A DNA stretch of 64,000 nt from contig CAWCWN010000003.1 of NCBI GenBank assembly GCA_963799245.1, positions 248,001-312,000 on the forward strand, given 5' to 3'. Positions 1 through 9,126 of the stretch are shown here, in pieces. The position numbers and the translations under genes are program-made. The notes under the pieces were generated by a model. It was not told the DNA's origin, did no database searches, and saw nothing but the letters and a program-made list of their open reading frames with translations. Position 1 is the first letter of the stretch. The number at the start of each line of letters is the position of its first letter. The stretch comes from CAWCWN01 sp963799245 (GTDB taxonomy: Bacteria > Chloroflexota > Ktedonobacteria > Ktedonobacterales > Ktedonobacteraceae).

Positions 1-752
1 AGTACACTCACGCCGAGTCCCGCTGCAACTGCGCGTTTGATTGCCTCGATATGTCCGAGCACCATCCCAACTTTAAGCGGCATCCCCGCCACCTCGAACA
101 ACTCCTCAACAGCGGCCCGCGTACCAGAGCCCACCTCGCGCAAAAGAAAGCTTTCATCCGCCAGGCGCTTCAGCGACACATGGGTGTGCGTGGCTAATAC
201 ATGGCCAGGAGAGGCAACTACCACCAATGGATTCGCCAGAAATGGCTCGGCCACGAGTCCCTCAACCGCCGGGGGCCGGCCGGCTATGACCAGGTCCGCC
301 TCTCCCGCTAACAGGCAAGCGCGAACCTCTGCGCGGTTGGCTATACGCAGCCTGGGCGCCACACCGTTCTGTCGTTCGTGAAATGCCCCCAGGAGATGCG
401 GCAGAACATAGGTCCCTACCGTGGTATCGGCCGCTACACACAACGGCACGCTCTCCGCCGTTGTGCTGCCGCGCAGCTCGGTCATCGTGCGCCATGCCTC
501 ATCCACAGCCGCGACCAGCTGTCGAGCATGATTGTACAGCTCGCGCCCCTCATCCGTCAGTGCAAGATGTTTTCCCCACTGCTCCAGCAGAGGCAGCCGC
601 GTAGCTCGTTCCAGCTCCGCTATCAAGGCCGAAATCGTGGGCTGCTGACAGCCCAACTCTTCCGCCGCACGCGTATAACTCAAGAGCCGCGCGACTGTGC
701 AGTAGACGCGCAGCTGGTGTAGTGTAATGGTGTTTAGGCGTGACCAATTCAT
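1..752 (-). CDS. LysR-family transcriptional regulator, 3' end cut by window edge
   Basis: About 250 residues are visible from ATG at 752; the C-terminus lies outside the window. The N-terminus has the LysR winged helix-turn-helix (LHQLRVYCTVARLLSYTRAA, then GCQQPTISALIAELE, residues ~11-47). A linker and a periplasmic-binding-like effector domain follow from ~90 (LCVAADTTVGTYVLPHLLGA). Family knowledge: such proteins are autoregulated and control the divergently transcribed neighbour, here the phosphoribulokinase-family gene starting at 952. That arrangement is the one used by CbbR regulators of the Calvin cycle, so a CbbR-like role is a reasonable inference, but no RuBisCO gene is in the window. 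The 20-bp palindrome at 913-932 in the intergenic region is a candidate binding site. Confidence 0.85.
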   Translation of the reverse strand, partial: MNWSRLNTITLHQLRVYCTVARLLSYTRAAEELGCQQPTISALIAELERATRLPLLEQWGKHLALTDEGRELYNHARQLVAAVDEAWRTMTELRGSTTAESVPLCVAADTTVGTYVLPHLLGAFHERQNGVAPRLRIANRAEVRACLLAGEADLVIAGRPPAVEGLVAEPFLANPLVVVASPGHVLATHTHVSLKRLADESFLLREVGSGTRAAVEELFEVAGMPLKVGMVLGHIEAIKRAVAAGLGVSV

Positions 753-912
753 AAGCTAAATCTATAGCAAGCATAGCTAAATGCTGCTTGTTATTATCAA
801 TCCTTCCATTTACTATTGTATCATAGGTAAAAGCCAGCTCAAACAATTGATCTGTCTTTGCACAAGACATAGCCGCATCTGCTTCCTACCATACCAGATC
901 GGGGTGATACTC

Positions 913-932
913 GCGCCTGGCCGGCCAGGCGC
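913..932. promoter_or_regulatory. Perfect 20-bp palindrome before the phosphoribulokinase-family gene
   Basis: The ten bases GCGCCTGGCC are followed immediately by their exact reverse complement. The palindrome ends 19 bases before the ATG at 952 and abuts AAGGAG and GGAG ribosome-binding sequences. It could be an operator for the divergent LysR protein or an mRNA hairpin that limits ribosome access. Which of these is not visible from sequence. Confidence 0.5.
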
Positions 933-951
933 AAGGAGTTTGGAGAGTGTT

Positions 952-1932
952 ATGATTGCAACATCTACGGGGATTGAACGATCCTTCACCGTTGGCACAA
1001 GGCGTCCCATCATTTTAGGCATAGTGGGGGACAGTGCTGCGGGTAAGACAACGTTGAGCCGAGGTATCGCGCAGATCCTGGGCGTTGAGAACGTCGCGGT
1101 ACTCTGTACCGACGACTACCACCGCTATAATCGACTGCAGCGCAAAAAACTGGGTATTACGCCTTTGGACCCTGAGTGCAACTATCTAGATATTATGGCG
1201 CAGCATCTACGACTGCTACGTGCCGGTGAACCCATTTTGAAGCCCCACTATGACCATACGTTAGGTGACTTTGGCCCGCCGCAATATATTGTCCCGCACC
1301 CTTTTCTAATCGTCGAGGGTCTGCTGGGAATGTACTGGCAGGAGATGCGCGATGCTTATAGCGTTCGCGTCTATCTCGATCCGCCTGAGGAATTGCGCCG
1401 GCGCTGGAAAATCCTGCGTGACACTGCCAAACGCGGATATTCCGAGGAGGAGGTGCTGCGCGAACTCGCCATTCGCGAGCATGATTTGGCCAAGTATATC
1501 CGGCCCCAGCTTGATAACGCCGACATTGCCGTCTCTTTTTACCCCGGCCAGGCAGCGGGCGCCGCGCAGGATGGCGATGCGCACCTCGATGTGCGCCTGA
1601 CCCTGCATGGAACGCTGCATCATCCCGACCTGAGCGAGGTCATTGCTGAAGATCGATCTGGCTGCATGCGCTCGACGCTGGGACGCAAGGGTGGCCGGGC
1701 CGTCGAGTACCTGGAGATCGACGGTTCCATCCCTGAAGAGCCGGCCAGCGCGCTGGAGCGCTGTATTCTGGATCACCTGGATGCCTGCGGCGCGGCCTCC
1801 CTGGCGGATCTTGGTCAATACTCCGATTCTCGCACTCGCGATAGTCGGCATAGCCACCCCCTGGCCCTTACCCAGTTGCTCCTGGTCTATCACCTGCTGC
1901 GGGCCAAGCAACGCGAGCAGGTCAAAGTTTGA
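952..1932 (+). CDS. prk: Phosphoribulokinase/uridine kinase family P-loop kinase
   Basis: A 326-residue protein. The start is placed at ATG 952, preceded by GGAG, rather than at an in-frame ATG 171 bases upstream that has no ribosome-binding site. A Walker A motif GDSAAGKTT lies at residues ~22-30. TDDYH (~52) is followed by a phosphoribulokinase-like stretch (GITPLDPECNYLDIMAQHL) and a kinase core ending near YIRPQLDNADI. About 130 residues beyond the core are not recognised. Family role: ATP-dependent phosphorylation of ribulose 5-phosphate (Calvin cycle) or a related substrate. The divergent LysR neighbour supports phosphoribulokinase over uridine kinase. RuBisCO is not in view, so pathway assignment remains an inference. 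Confidence 0.72.
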   Translation: MIATSTGIERSFTVGTRRPIILGIVGDSAAGKTTLSRGIAQILGVENVAVLCTDDYHRYNRLQRKKLGITPLDPECNYLDIMAQHLRLLRAGEPILKPHYDHTLGDFGPPQYIVPHPFLIVEGLLGMYWQEMRDAYSVRVYLDPPEELRRRWKILRDTAKRGYSEEEVLRELAIREHDLAKYIRPQLDNADIAVSFYPGQAAGAAQDGDAHLDVRLTLHGTLHHPDLSEVIAEDRSGCMRSTLGRKGGRAVEYLEIDGSIPEEPASALERCILDHLDACGAASLADLGQYSDSRTRDSRHSHPLALTQLLLVYHLLRAKQREQVKV

Positions 1933-2106
1933 GCGGAAGGACGGCGGATAGACTCTATCCGCCTGACTCGGCAGCGCCACTTATCCCGTGGTAATGATCT
2001 CTTTATTGTGATATACTCTCTCCTGCACATACAATCAGAGCAATGTTCCTCGTTATGAGAGGTGATATGCAGGAGACCGCGATAAAGCACGGCAAGGAGC
2101 GCTGAG

Positions 2107-3699
2107 ATGGTGACCAGAAGCGAAGTTCCAGGCTTAGATTTTAGTGGGAACCGCCTCTTGCCCGCATTCCAGCCACCTACCCATCTGGACGTGTATGACG
2201 TGCGCGGCTTAGCGCCAGACGTACAGCTGAGCGTTACAACGATGGTGGGACTGATTAACCGTCCAAGGCCGCAGGTTTATCTTCTCAGCGGAGACGATGA
2301 CGAATTCTGGCTTACGCAGCTACCCGCAGATCTGCCCAGGGACGCCCCTCCGGTCAGCGGTGAAGCCATAGTCCGCTCGCTCCTCAACAGCTATCGTGAC
2401 AGTATCCGCGGTATGATTATATATGACCCCGCCTTCCCTGACAGCATCAACATTGCCACTACTTTAGCAGGGCAACACAATGGCTTCGTCGTCTCAGCAG
2501 CGCAGGTACAGGATCTGCAGGCAAGTTTTCAGCTTCCAGTACTGGTTGACCTGCAGAATTGCCACTGGCGTAACCGCCTGCAGGCCTATCGCTGGGCGCA
2601 GCAGTTCCTCGCCAACAGCTCGGGGCGGCTCGTGGCGGGCCTGAGCCCTAAGAACACGACCGGGCTGCGCTCGTTTCTAGTTGCCAGCCGCACCTTCGTC
2701 TACTACCTTGACTCGCGCAGGCGCCTGCCTGATTTCGCCAGTGATTTTAAGTCGGAGCGCAGCCTCATGCACGAGATCCTCGCCGCCTTTCCTCCCGGGG
2801 CGGTGCATCTCGGCTGGTTTATTGACGAGCCGAGCGGCGTTGGCCTCACCAGCAAGGCGGCCATGCCTGTCCTGGCGACCGATCTTCTCTCGAACCTGGA
2901 GGTATGGACGAGCGTCAAGGTCTCTCTTCCCCCACAACCCCCTCAGGTTCAGAGCAGCCCGGATGCCCCAGCTCAGGTCTACGTTTCCTTCACGATCAGC
3001 GACGGTGATAATCTGCAGTATAATCAGCACCGTCTGCTGCGCCTCTGGCGCGACCCCGCCCGTGGATCAGTTCCGATTGGCTGGACCATTGCTCCGGCTC
3101 TGATTCAGGCGGCACCAGCCATGGCTTCATACTATATGCGCACCGCCACGCCCAATGACGAGTTTATAGCTGGCCCAAGCGGCGCTGGCTATATGTTTCC
3201 TTCACTCTGGCCTGCGCAGCACCTGCCTGCCTTTCTGGAGCGTACAGGAGAGCTGTTGAAGAGCATGCATCTCTCATTACTCGAAGTATTGGACAGCGGC
3301 CGCCTGCAGTGCAGTGGCCTTCCGCTCATTTCTCTTCTGGGTGGCTCAAGAATGGCGCTCACCAATCAGCAACTGCAGGAGCACTTTGTGCTGGCCCTCT
3401 CACCCTTCGGTCTGAGCGGTCTTTTAAGCGGCGCTGGCACGAAATCGCCGGCCTGGTCTCTGCTCACCAACGGGCTGCCAGTCTATCAGAACCTCGGTCT
3501 TGCCGACAGCGTCAGCAGTACGATCAGGCTCATCCGCAACGCGGCCTCCACCAGTCAGCGGCGGCCACTCTTCCTAAACGTCTACCTGCTGGCCTGGAAG
3601 ATGACCCCTTCAGATATCAAGCAGGTGGCGCAACAGCTCCCGGGTGACTATCGGGTAGTCACACCCTGGACACTGCTGGCACAGGCGCGGGACACCTAA
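2107..3699 (+). CDS. GxGYxYP-type putative glycoside hydrolase
   Basis: A 530-residue protein starting at ATG 2107, with AAGGAG seven bases upstream. The motif GAGYMFPSLWP (residues ~358-368) matches the GxGYxYP signature of a putative glycoside hydrolase family, with Phe in place of the second Tyr. The N-terminal part (DVYDVRGLAPD, GLINRPRPQVYLL) resembles the N-terminal domain of that family, and YVSFTISDGDNLQYNQH (~296-312) is typical of its core. No signal peptide is visible, so it may act in the cytosol. The substrate is unknown. It follows the kinase gene by 174 bases on the same strand and could share its transcript. Confidence 0.7.
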   Translation: MVTRSEVPGLDFSGNRLLPAFQPPTHLDVYDVRGLAPDVQLSVTTMVGLINRPRPQVYLLSGDDDEFWLTQLPADLPRDAPPVSGEAIVRSLLNSYRDSIRGMIIYDPAFPDSINIATTLAGQHNGFVVSAAQVQDLQASFQLPVLVDLQNCHWRNRLQAYRWAQQFLANSSGRLVAGLSPKNTTGLRSFLVASRTFVYYLDSRRRLPDFASDFKSERSLMHEILAAFPPGAVHLGWFIDEPSGVGLTSKAAMPVLATDLLSNLEVWTSVKVSLPPQPPQVQSSPDAPAQVYVSFTISDGDNLQYNQHRLLRLWRDPARGSVPIGWTIAPALIQAAPAMASYYMRTATPNDEFIAGPSGAGYMFPSLWPAQHLPAFLERTGELLKSMHLSLLEVLDSGRLQCSGLPLISLLGGSRMALTNQQLQEHFVLALSPFGLSGLLSGAGTKSPAWSLLTNGLPVYQNLGLADSVSSTIRLIRNAASTSQRRPLFLNVYLLAWKMTPSDIKQVAQQLPGDYRVVTPWTLLAQARDT

Positions 3700-3780
3700 A
3701 GCTGGACCCTTGACCCATTACCAGGAGCGGATGGATCCTCCTTTAATGTATTCCCTTGTATGCAGTTGCGCAAGACAACG

Positions 3781-5688
3781 CTACCTGCTGATCTCCGTCT
3801 TCAACTCGTGAAATGCATGCCGCGCATCTTCGACCGACCCCTCATCCTCGATTGTAGAAACGTCACCTGGTTCGCGTTCGAGAGTAATGGCGCGCAGGAC
3901 ACGGCGCATAATCTTGCCGCTGCGGGTCTTGGGCAGGCTGCTCACGAAATTGATGTCACCAATGACCACGACGGGGCCCAATTCGTTGCGCACGGTTTCG
4001 ACCAGCTCTTTGTTCAGTTCCTCCGAGGGCTGGTACCCTTGCTTCAATACGATAAATGCCGTAATCACTTCGCCGCGCAATTCATCGGGTCGGCCAGTGA
4101 CACCTGATTCCGCCACGTGCGGATGTCTCAAGAACGCTGTCTCGACCTCGATCGTGCCGATGCGATGACCTGCGATCTTGATAATCTCATCAGCTCGCCC
4201 GGCGAACCACACATAGCCATCATCATCGATTTGCGCCGAGTCGCCTGTATAGTACACGCCCGGCAGGATTTGCCAGTAATCTCTGCCATAGCGTTCCGGC
4301 TCACCCCACAGGGCAGGCGTCAGGCCGGGGAACGGTCGTTTGATGGTCATGATGCCTTTTTCATTCGGCCCTACCGGCGTTCCATCGACTGAAGATACCA
4401 CCTGCATCTCGATGCCCGGCAGCGGAATGGTCGCCGAGCCGGGCTTGATCGGCATCATGCACAGTCCATATGGATTGCCAAAGATCGGACCGCCGGTTTC
4501 GGTCTGCCACATGTGGTCAATCACCGGGATACGGTCATTGAACACGATTTTCTGCAGCCATTCCCACGCCGGTGCATTCAACACCTCGCCCGCACAGAAC
4601 ACTCTATCAAGCGAGGAAAAATCATACTTGCGCGGCGCTTCGTCGCCATATCTCATTAAAAGCCGGACAGCGGTCGGCGAGGTGAACATGCTCGTCACGC
4701 CAAATTCTTCGACTATCTGCCAGAGTAGTTCAGGACTTGGATAATCCAGCGCCCCTTCGAACGCCAGTGTTGTAGCGCCGACAATCAATGGGGCGTAGAC
4801 GATATAGCTGTGACCAACGACCCAGCCGATGTCCGAGGTGGACCACCACACATCGGTCGGTTTCAATCCAAACATCCACTGTGACATGCCGTAAATGAAA
4901 ACCTGATAGCCGCCCTGGGTATGAATGGCGAGCTTCGGTTTGGCCGTCGTGCCCGAGGTTGCCAAGATATAGGCCGGCTCATTCGCTTCCATCGGCACAA
5001 AGTCGCCGTTTTGACCTTCGGCGTAGCTGAGGAACTCCTGCCACGTGATGTCGCGCTCAGGCTGCATCGGCACATCCTCAGCGCCCCGTTTCAAAACGAT
5101 CATATGCTCAACATTCTGGCCACCTAGCTCCATCGCCGCATCCACAATCCCCTTAAGTGAAACGTCTTTGCCCTTGCGGTAGGTAATATCGCTGGCAAAA
5201 ACGAGGCGCGAGCCGCTCGCACTCACACGATCGGCCAGAGCCTGGGCGCCAAAACCCGCAAACACGACGACGTGCATCGCGCCGATGCGGACCGTAGCGA
5301 GCATCAGCATAATTGCTTCGGGGCAGGTCGGCATGTAAATGGTGATGCGGTCGCCTTTCTGAACGCCCATCCCGCGCAAGGCGGCCGCCAATTGTTCAAC
5401 ATGGTGAAGCAGTTGTGCATACGTGAACAAACGTCGCTCGCCGCGTTCGCTGACATACGCCAGGGCTGTATGCCCTCCCCAGCCATTCTTGACGTGATGG
5501 TCGAGCGCGCTGTACGAGAGATTGGTCTGCCCGCCAATAAACCAGCGGAATGTAGGGGGTGTCCATTCAAACACGCGATCCCATTTGCGCAGCCACGGCA
5601 GTTTTTCGGCCGCTTTACCCCAAAATACTTCCGGATTTTCCTTAGCTTCTTCAATACAACGCCGCACAATCGGACTCATTAGATCCAT
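3781..5688 (-). CDS. acsA: Acetyl-CoA/propionyl-CoA synthetase-like acyl-CoA ligase
   Basis: A 635-residue ANL-superfamily adenylate-forming enzyme, full length for acetyl-CoA synthetases. It should activate acetate or another short acid with ATP, then transfer it to CoA. The phosphate-binding loop is ATSGTTAKPKLAIHT (~233-247); WWSTSDIGWVVGHSY, TGDSAQIDDDGYVWFAGRAD and a C-terminal TRSGKIMRR with the acylation-site lysine are all present. TSGTTAKPK has Ala where Gly is usual. The start ATG 5688 has GGAGG seven bases upstream, inside a 12-bp palindrome. It is convergent with the upstream glycoside hydrolase gene. Substrate preference (acetate versus propionate) cannot be decided from motifs seen here. 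Confidence 0.88.
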   Translation of the reverse strand: MDLMSPIVRRCIEEAKENPEVFWGKAAEKLPWLRKWDRVFEWTPPTFRWFIGGQTNLSYSALDHHVKNGWGGHTALAYVSERGERRLFTYAQLLHHVEQLAAALRGMGVQKGDRITIYMPTCPEAIMLMLATVRIGAMHVVVFAGFGAQALADRVSASGSRLVFASDITYRKGKDVSLKGIVDAAMELGGQNVEHMIVLKRGAEDVPMQPERDITWQEFLSYAEGQNGDFVPMEANEPAYILATSGTTAKPKLAIHTQGGYQVFIYGMSQWMFGLKPTDVWWSTSDIGWVVGHSYIVYAPLIVGATTLAFEGALDYPSPELLWQIVEEFGVTSMFTSPTAVRLLMRYGDEAPRKYDFSSLDRVFCAGEVLNAPAWEWLQKIVFNDRIPVIDHMWQTETGGPIFGNPYGLCMMPIKPGSATIPLPGIEMQVVSSVDGTPVGPNEKGIMTIKRPFPGLTPALWGEPERYGRDYWQILPGVYYTGDSAQIDDDGYVWFAGRADEIIKIAGHRIGTIEVETAFLRHPHVAESGVTGRPDELRGEVITAFIVLKQGYQPSEELNKELVETVRNELGPVVVIGDINFVSSLPKTRSGKIMRRVLRAITLEREPGDVSTIEDEGSVEDARHAFHELKTEISR

Positions 5689-5689
5689 G

Positions 5690-5701
5690 AGGAGGCCTCC
5701 T
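5690..5701 (-). promoter_or_regulatory. Self-complementary ribosome-binding site of the acyl-CoA ligase gene
   Basis: AGGAGGCCTCCT is a perfect 12-bp palindrome containing the GGAGG that precedes the ATG at 5688. Two transcripts could pair here, or the site could resist ribosome binding. This is a sequence observation only. Confidence 0.4.
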
Positions 5702-6043
5702 TTTCCTTATCACTTCTTCCAAAACTTCTGACAGGAGTGACGAGTCTAGTCGCCGCACAAAACTCTGGGGTGAATTTCCTGGAGCGCAGGACACTTCAAG
5801 CATTTTGTGGAAAACATAAAGCACTGGCATCACAATCTTCTCACAAATACATCAGTGTTCGCTACAAAGCCGTCACGATATCCGCTTGTCGGGAGGCAGG
5901 TTATCAAGATAGAAGCAAGAGGGGAAAAACTTCGTGCCCTGCGACCACCTGCTGCATACATCTTAGAGCGATCTCTTATAGTAGAGCCCGGAAGCGAACC
6001 CGGTCGGACACATGGAGTAGAACGGCGAAAAATGATACACTAA

Positions 6044-6094
6044 TACCATGTGTACGGGCGTGGCTAAAATACCATTGTGTACGGGCGTGGCTAA
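6044..6094. repeat. Two tandem copies of a ~25-bp direct repeat in the acsA-phaE gap
   Basis: TACCAT, zero or one T, then GTGTACGGGCGTGGCTAA occurs at 6044-6067 and 6070-6094, separated by two bases. It lies in the 554-base gap between the ligase and phaE, which otherwise holds no supported gene. The copies could be repeated protein-binding sites upstream of the PHA synthase operon. Confidence 0.55.
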
Positions 6095-6255
6095 GCGCAC
6101 AGTCGAGATGGGTTAGAAAGGATGAGGCGATTGTGACTGCCTTGAGAAGCCTGTATGCTACGTTTCTGTCAATGTTGAGATAAGTGTAAGTGCTCGCCAC
6201 AGCGAACAGGTCTGAACAAAGGTCACTTACCGCAAGGAAAGGAACTTCATCGATA

Positions 6256-6684
6256 ATGAGCAGTCAAACTGACGCGACAAATCCACTCGATCCCTTTGGG
6301 GTGTGGCGGGAGACGACGGACGCCGGGATGCAGGCGCTGCGCGAGGCGCGCGACGCCAACATGGAGACCTGGTCCAGGCTGATGATCGATTTCGTCAACT
6401 CCGAGGCCTACAGCCGGGCCAGCAACGAGTGGTTAGACACCTATCTGACAGTCTCCCAGCCCTTCCAGCAAGCCCTGGAGAAAGCCATGACCCAGGCGCT
6501 GACCAGCCTGAACATGCCCACGCGCAGCGATGTGACGACCCTGGCGCAGCGGATGACCAATATCGAGATACGCCTGGATGACCTGGATGTCAGGCTCGAC
6601 GAGATCCAGCGTGCCCTCAAGCCGCCCGCGGCGGCCAGGCATACTACCAGCGCGGCGGCGACCAAAGCGAAGGAGGCGCGCTGA
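6256..6684 (+). CDS. phaE: PhaE-like subunit of class III polyhydroxyalkanoate synthase
   Basis: A 142-residue protein directly upstream of phaC, whose start codon overlaps this stop codon by one base (TGATG). The C-terminal half (FQQALEKAMTQALTSLNMPT, then a predicted coiled coil NIEIRLDDLDVRLDEIQRAL, ~92-122) resembles PhaE C-termini, which activate PhaC in the class III synthase at the granule surface. Typical PhaE proteins are around 350 residues; this one is much shorter, closer in size to the class IV partner PhaR. The tail after ~125 is Ala/Lys-rich. An ATG at 6256 is chosen; the frame is open further upstream without a convincing start. Confidence 0.72.
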   Translation: MSSQTDATNPLDPFGVWRETTDAGMQALREARDANMETWSRLMIDFVNSEAYSRASNEWLDTYLTVSQPFQQALEKAMTQALTSLNMPTRSDVTTLAQRMTNIEIRLDDLDVRLDEIQRALKPPAAARHTTSAAATKAKEAR

Positions 6685-7769
6685 TGTCCATGCCATCTCT
6701 GCCCCTGACTCCGGCCGAACTGCAGAGTGAGCTCCAGCGCATCGAGGAGGAGAGCCGCACGCTGCTGCGGGTCAGTACGACACGCGCGCACGTGGCGCAG
6801 ACTCCCAAAGAGGTGATCTGGACGCTCAACAAAGCCAGGCTCTATCACTACATTCCCGTCGTGCCCGCCGAGGAGCGCCACAGAGTACCGCTGTTCCTGG
6901 TGTTCGCGCTGATGAACAAACCCTATATCCTCGACCTGCGCCCGGGCAACAGCTTTATCGAGTACATGGTCAAGCGGGGCTTCGATGTCTACCTGCTCGA
7001 CTGGGGCGCGCCCGGTCCGGAGGACAAGGACCTGAGGTTCGAGCATTATGTGCTCGACTACCTGCCGCGCGCCATTCGCAAGGTGAAGGCGGTCTCCGGC
7101 AGTGAGAAGTTCACGATGCTGGGCTGGTGCATCGGGGCGATCCTCACCACGATCTACGCCGCCTTGCGCCCCGACGATGGCCTCAAGAACCTGATTTTGC
7201 TGACGGCGCCACTGGATTTCAGCGACAAGACGGCGGGCGGTTTTGTCCGCTGGCTCAACGAGCAGCACTTCGATCCCGAGCGGGTGATCGCCGCGCTAGG
7301 CAACATGCCTGGTGAGATGATCGACTACGGGGCCAAGGCGCTCAAGCCCGTCGAGAACTACATCGGCTCCTATCTGACCCTCTGGGACAACCTGGATAAT
7401 CCCAAGGTGGTCGAGTCGTGGCACGCCATGAACACCTGGGTCACCGACCTGATCCCCATAAGCGGGGCGACCTACCTGCAGCTCATCAAGGAGTTGTACC
7501 AGGAGAACCGCCTGATCCAGGGCACGCTCTCCATTCGCGGCGAGTGGGTGGAGCTGAGCCGTATTCGTGCCAGCCTGCTCAATGTGATAGCCGACAAGGA
7601 TCACATTTCGCCGCCCTGCCAGTCGGAGAGCATCATGACGAAGGTCAGCAGCACGGATCAGCAGCTGCTGAAGGTCAAGGGTGGGCATATCGGGATGATG
7701 GCGGGCAGCGGCGCCCTCAAGTTTACCTGGCCGCACATCGAAGAGTGGCTCGCCGCTCGCTCCGAGTGA
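6684..7769 (+). CDS. phaC: Class III/IV poly(R)-hydroxyalkanoate synthase catalytic subunit PhaC
   Basis: A 361-residue alpha/beta hydrolase-fold enzyme, the usual length for class III/IV PhaC. It polymerises (R)-3-hydroxyacyl-CoA into storage polyester. The lipase-like box is GWCIGA (nucleophile Cys, ~residue 149). The aspartate is in IADKDHISPP (~304) and the histidine in KGGHIGMM (~333), completing the Cys-Asp-His triad. Translation is coupled to phaE by a one-base overlap, with AGGAGG upstream. No phaA, phaB or phasin gene is in the window. A strong hairpin follows at 7804-7842. Confidence 0.93.
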   Translation: MSMPSLPLTPAELQSELQRIEEESRTLLRVSTTRAHVAQTPKEVIWTLNKARLYHYIPVVPAEERHRVPLFLVFALMNKPYILDLRPGNSFIEYMVKRGFDVYLLDWGAPGPEDKDLRFEHYVLDYLPRAIRKVKAVSGSEKFTMLGWCIGAILTTIYAALRPDDGLKNLILLTAPLDFSDKTAGGFVRWLNEQHFDPERVIAALGNMPGEMIDYGAKALKPVENYIGSYLTLWDNLDNPKVVESWHAMNTWVTDLIPISGATYLQLIKELYQENRLIQGTLSIRGEWVELSRIRASLLNVIADKDHISPPCQSESIMTKVSSTDQQLLKVKGGHIGMMAGSGALKFTWPHIEEWLAARSE

Positions 7770-7803
7770 TACGTAAAAGAGCGGGTACGAGCTGCAGACA
7801 GAC

Positions 7804-7842
7804 AACGAGAGCGGGGAGGGACAGCCCTCCCCTGCTCTCGTT
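7804..7842 (+). terminator. Long hairpin after phaC
   Basis: A 17-base arm AACGAGAGCGGGGAGGG pairs with a downstream arm (825-842) containing one extra T, around a 4-base loop ACAG. There is no clear T-run, but position and stability suggest the end of the phaEC transcript. The rest of the 305-base gap to the next start shows nothing else recognisable. Confidence 0.65.
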
Positions 7843-8074
7843 AGAGCACCCGAAGCATATATCATATATTATACTGGAGGATCGCAGGCCGCTCTTGAAT
7901 AAGTTGTGAGACCGTTCTTGTACCTGTGATGGTTATGTGAATTGGCAGGCATATACTCTTCGTTGGGTATGCAGAACTTGCTGTGTGCGGCGATGCTTCT
8001 CAATCCAACCATCAGGAAAGTTTCTGGCCATAGAGGATGCAAAGGATGACTGTTATAGCGAAAGGGACAGGACA

Positions 8075-9070
8075 ATGTTCCGGCGAATTTTAGTACCCCT
8101 GGATGGATCAGCACGCGCCGAGCGGGCCATTCCCCTTGCCGCGCGCCTGGCACGCGCTTCCGGAGGATCGATTATATTGCTGCGCGTCGTAGTTTCGCCA
8201 ATCGAACCTGTGTGGCAGCCCAGGGAGCCCGCAGAGTCGATGCAAGAGTCCCCGGATACGGAGCAGGCCGGGGCCGCAGAGTATCTTGTTCGTATCAGCG
8301 CCCTGGATGTGCTGGCTGGAGTTGCGACGTCTACGCAAGTATTCAGGGGAATACCTGCCGCAGGCATCCTCTCGATTGCTCGTTCGCAGCAGGTTGATTT
8401 AATCGTTCTGTGTAGTCATGGCTATACGGATGTGATACGCTGGGCCATGGGAAGTGTGGCGCAGAAAGTGGCGTTTCATGCCCCCAATCCGGTGCTTGTC
8501 TTGCGCGAGAATGGACCAGTTCCTGCTGCTCTTCCAACGGGCTCTGGTGCGCGTCCACTGCGAGCGCTGGTCGCCCTGGATGGTTCTCAACGGGCTGAGA
8601 AAGGCATAGAATACGCAGCAGTAATGATTGCGGCGCTGGCCGCGCCTGATCCGGGAGATCTACACCTGACGCGGGTGGTGAAGCCAGTCTCTGATGAAGA
8701 TGAAAGCGAGGCCGAGTTACGTAGGGCCGGTGAGTATCTTGACGCCACGGCGAAGCGGCTGCGCGAGGGTCGCGCAGCCCCGGCTATAGCAGATTTTCCA
8801 CTCACCGTGACCACTGCGGTTGTCGTTGACGACGACGAAGCTGGGGCCTTGATAAGGGTGGCAGAAAAGGGAGAAGGTGCTATGGCGAGTGGCTGTGATT
8901 TCATCGCTATGACCACCCATGGCTACAGCGGTATAGCGCGCTGGGCGCTGGGCAGTATCACTGAGCGTGTTCTCAAGGCCAGCAATCTCCCCCTGCTGAT
9001 TGTCCGGCCCCTGGACATTATGGAGAAGAGCAATTTTACCTGGGATGATACAAGTCTGTCACCCATGTAG
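8075..9070 (+). CDS. Universal stress protein with two tandem UspA domains
   Basis: A 331-residue protein made of two Usp folds. Domain 1 runs ~1-150 (FRRILVPLDGSARAERAIPL; GYTDVIRWAMGS near the end). Domain 2 runs ~160-320 (PLRALVALDGSQRAEKGIEY; GYSGIARWALGS). Domain 2 keeps the Gly-x2-Gly...Gly-Ser nucleotide-binding pattern; in domain 1 the second Gly is Asp, so only domain 2 may bind ATP well. The start is ATG 8075, where the Usp beta strand begins; an in-frame open stretch upstream has no family similarity. Tandem Usp proteins are cytosolic stress or energy-state responders. It stands alone between the pha operon and the convergent assembly-line operon. Confidence 0.85.
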   Translation: MFRRILVPLDGSARAERAIPLAARLARASGGSIILLRVVVSPIEPVWQPREPAESMQESPDTEQAGAAEYLVRISALDVLAGVATSTQVFRGIPAAGILSIARSQQVDLIVLCSHGYTDVIRWAMGSVAQKVAFHAPNPVLVLRENGPVPAALPTGSGARPLRALVALDGSQRAEKGIEYAAVMIAALAAPDPGDLHLTRVVKPVSDEDESEAELRRAGEYLDATAKRLREGRAAPAIADFPLTVTTAVVVDDDEAGALIRVAEKGEGAMASGCDFIAMTTHGYSGIARWALGSITERVLKASNLPLLIVRPLDIMEKSNFTWDDTSLSPM

Positions 9071-9126
9071 GGAAATAATCTCGCGGGAGGAGCCAGCGCT
9101 TAAAAGTAATATGTTGCGCAGCCCAC

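Noticed and set aside
1306..1980. 224-codon minus-strand frame over the kinase gene
   Set aside because: The sense strand encodes a P-loop kinase with full motifs; the antisense frame has no similarity.
5976..6200. Small minus-strand gene in the acsA-phaE gap
   Set aside because: The frame is created by the tandem repeat and has no coding signature.
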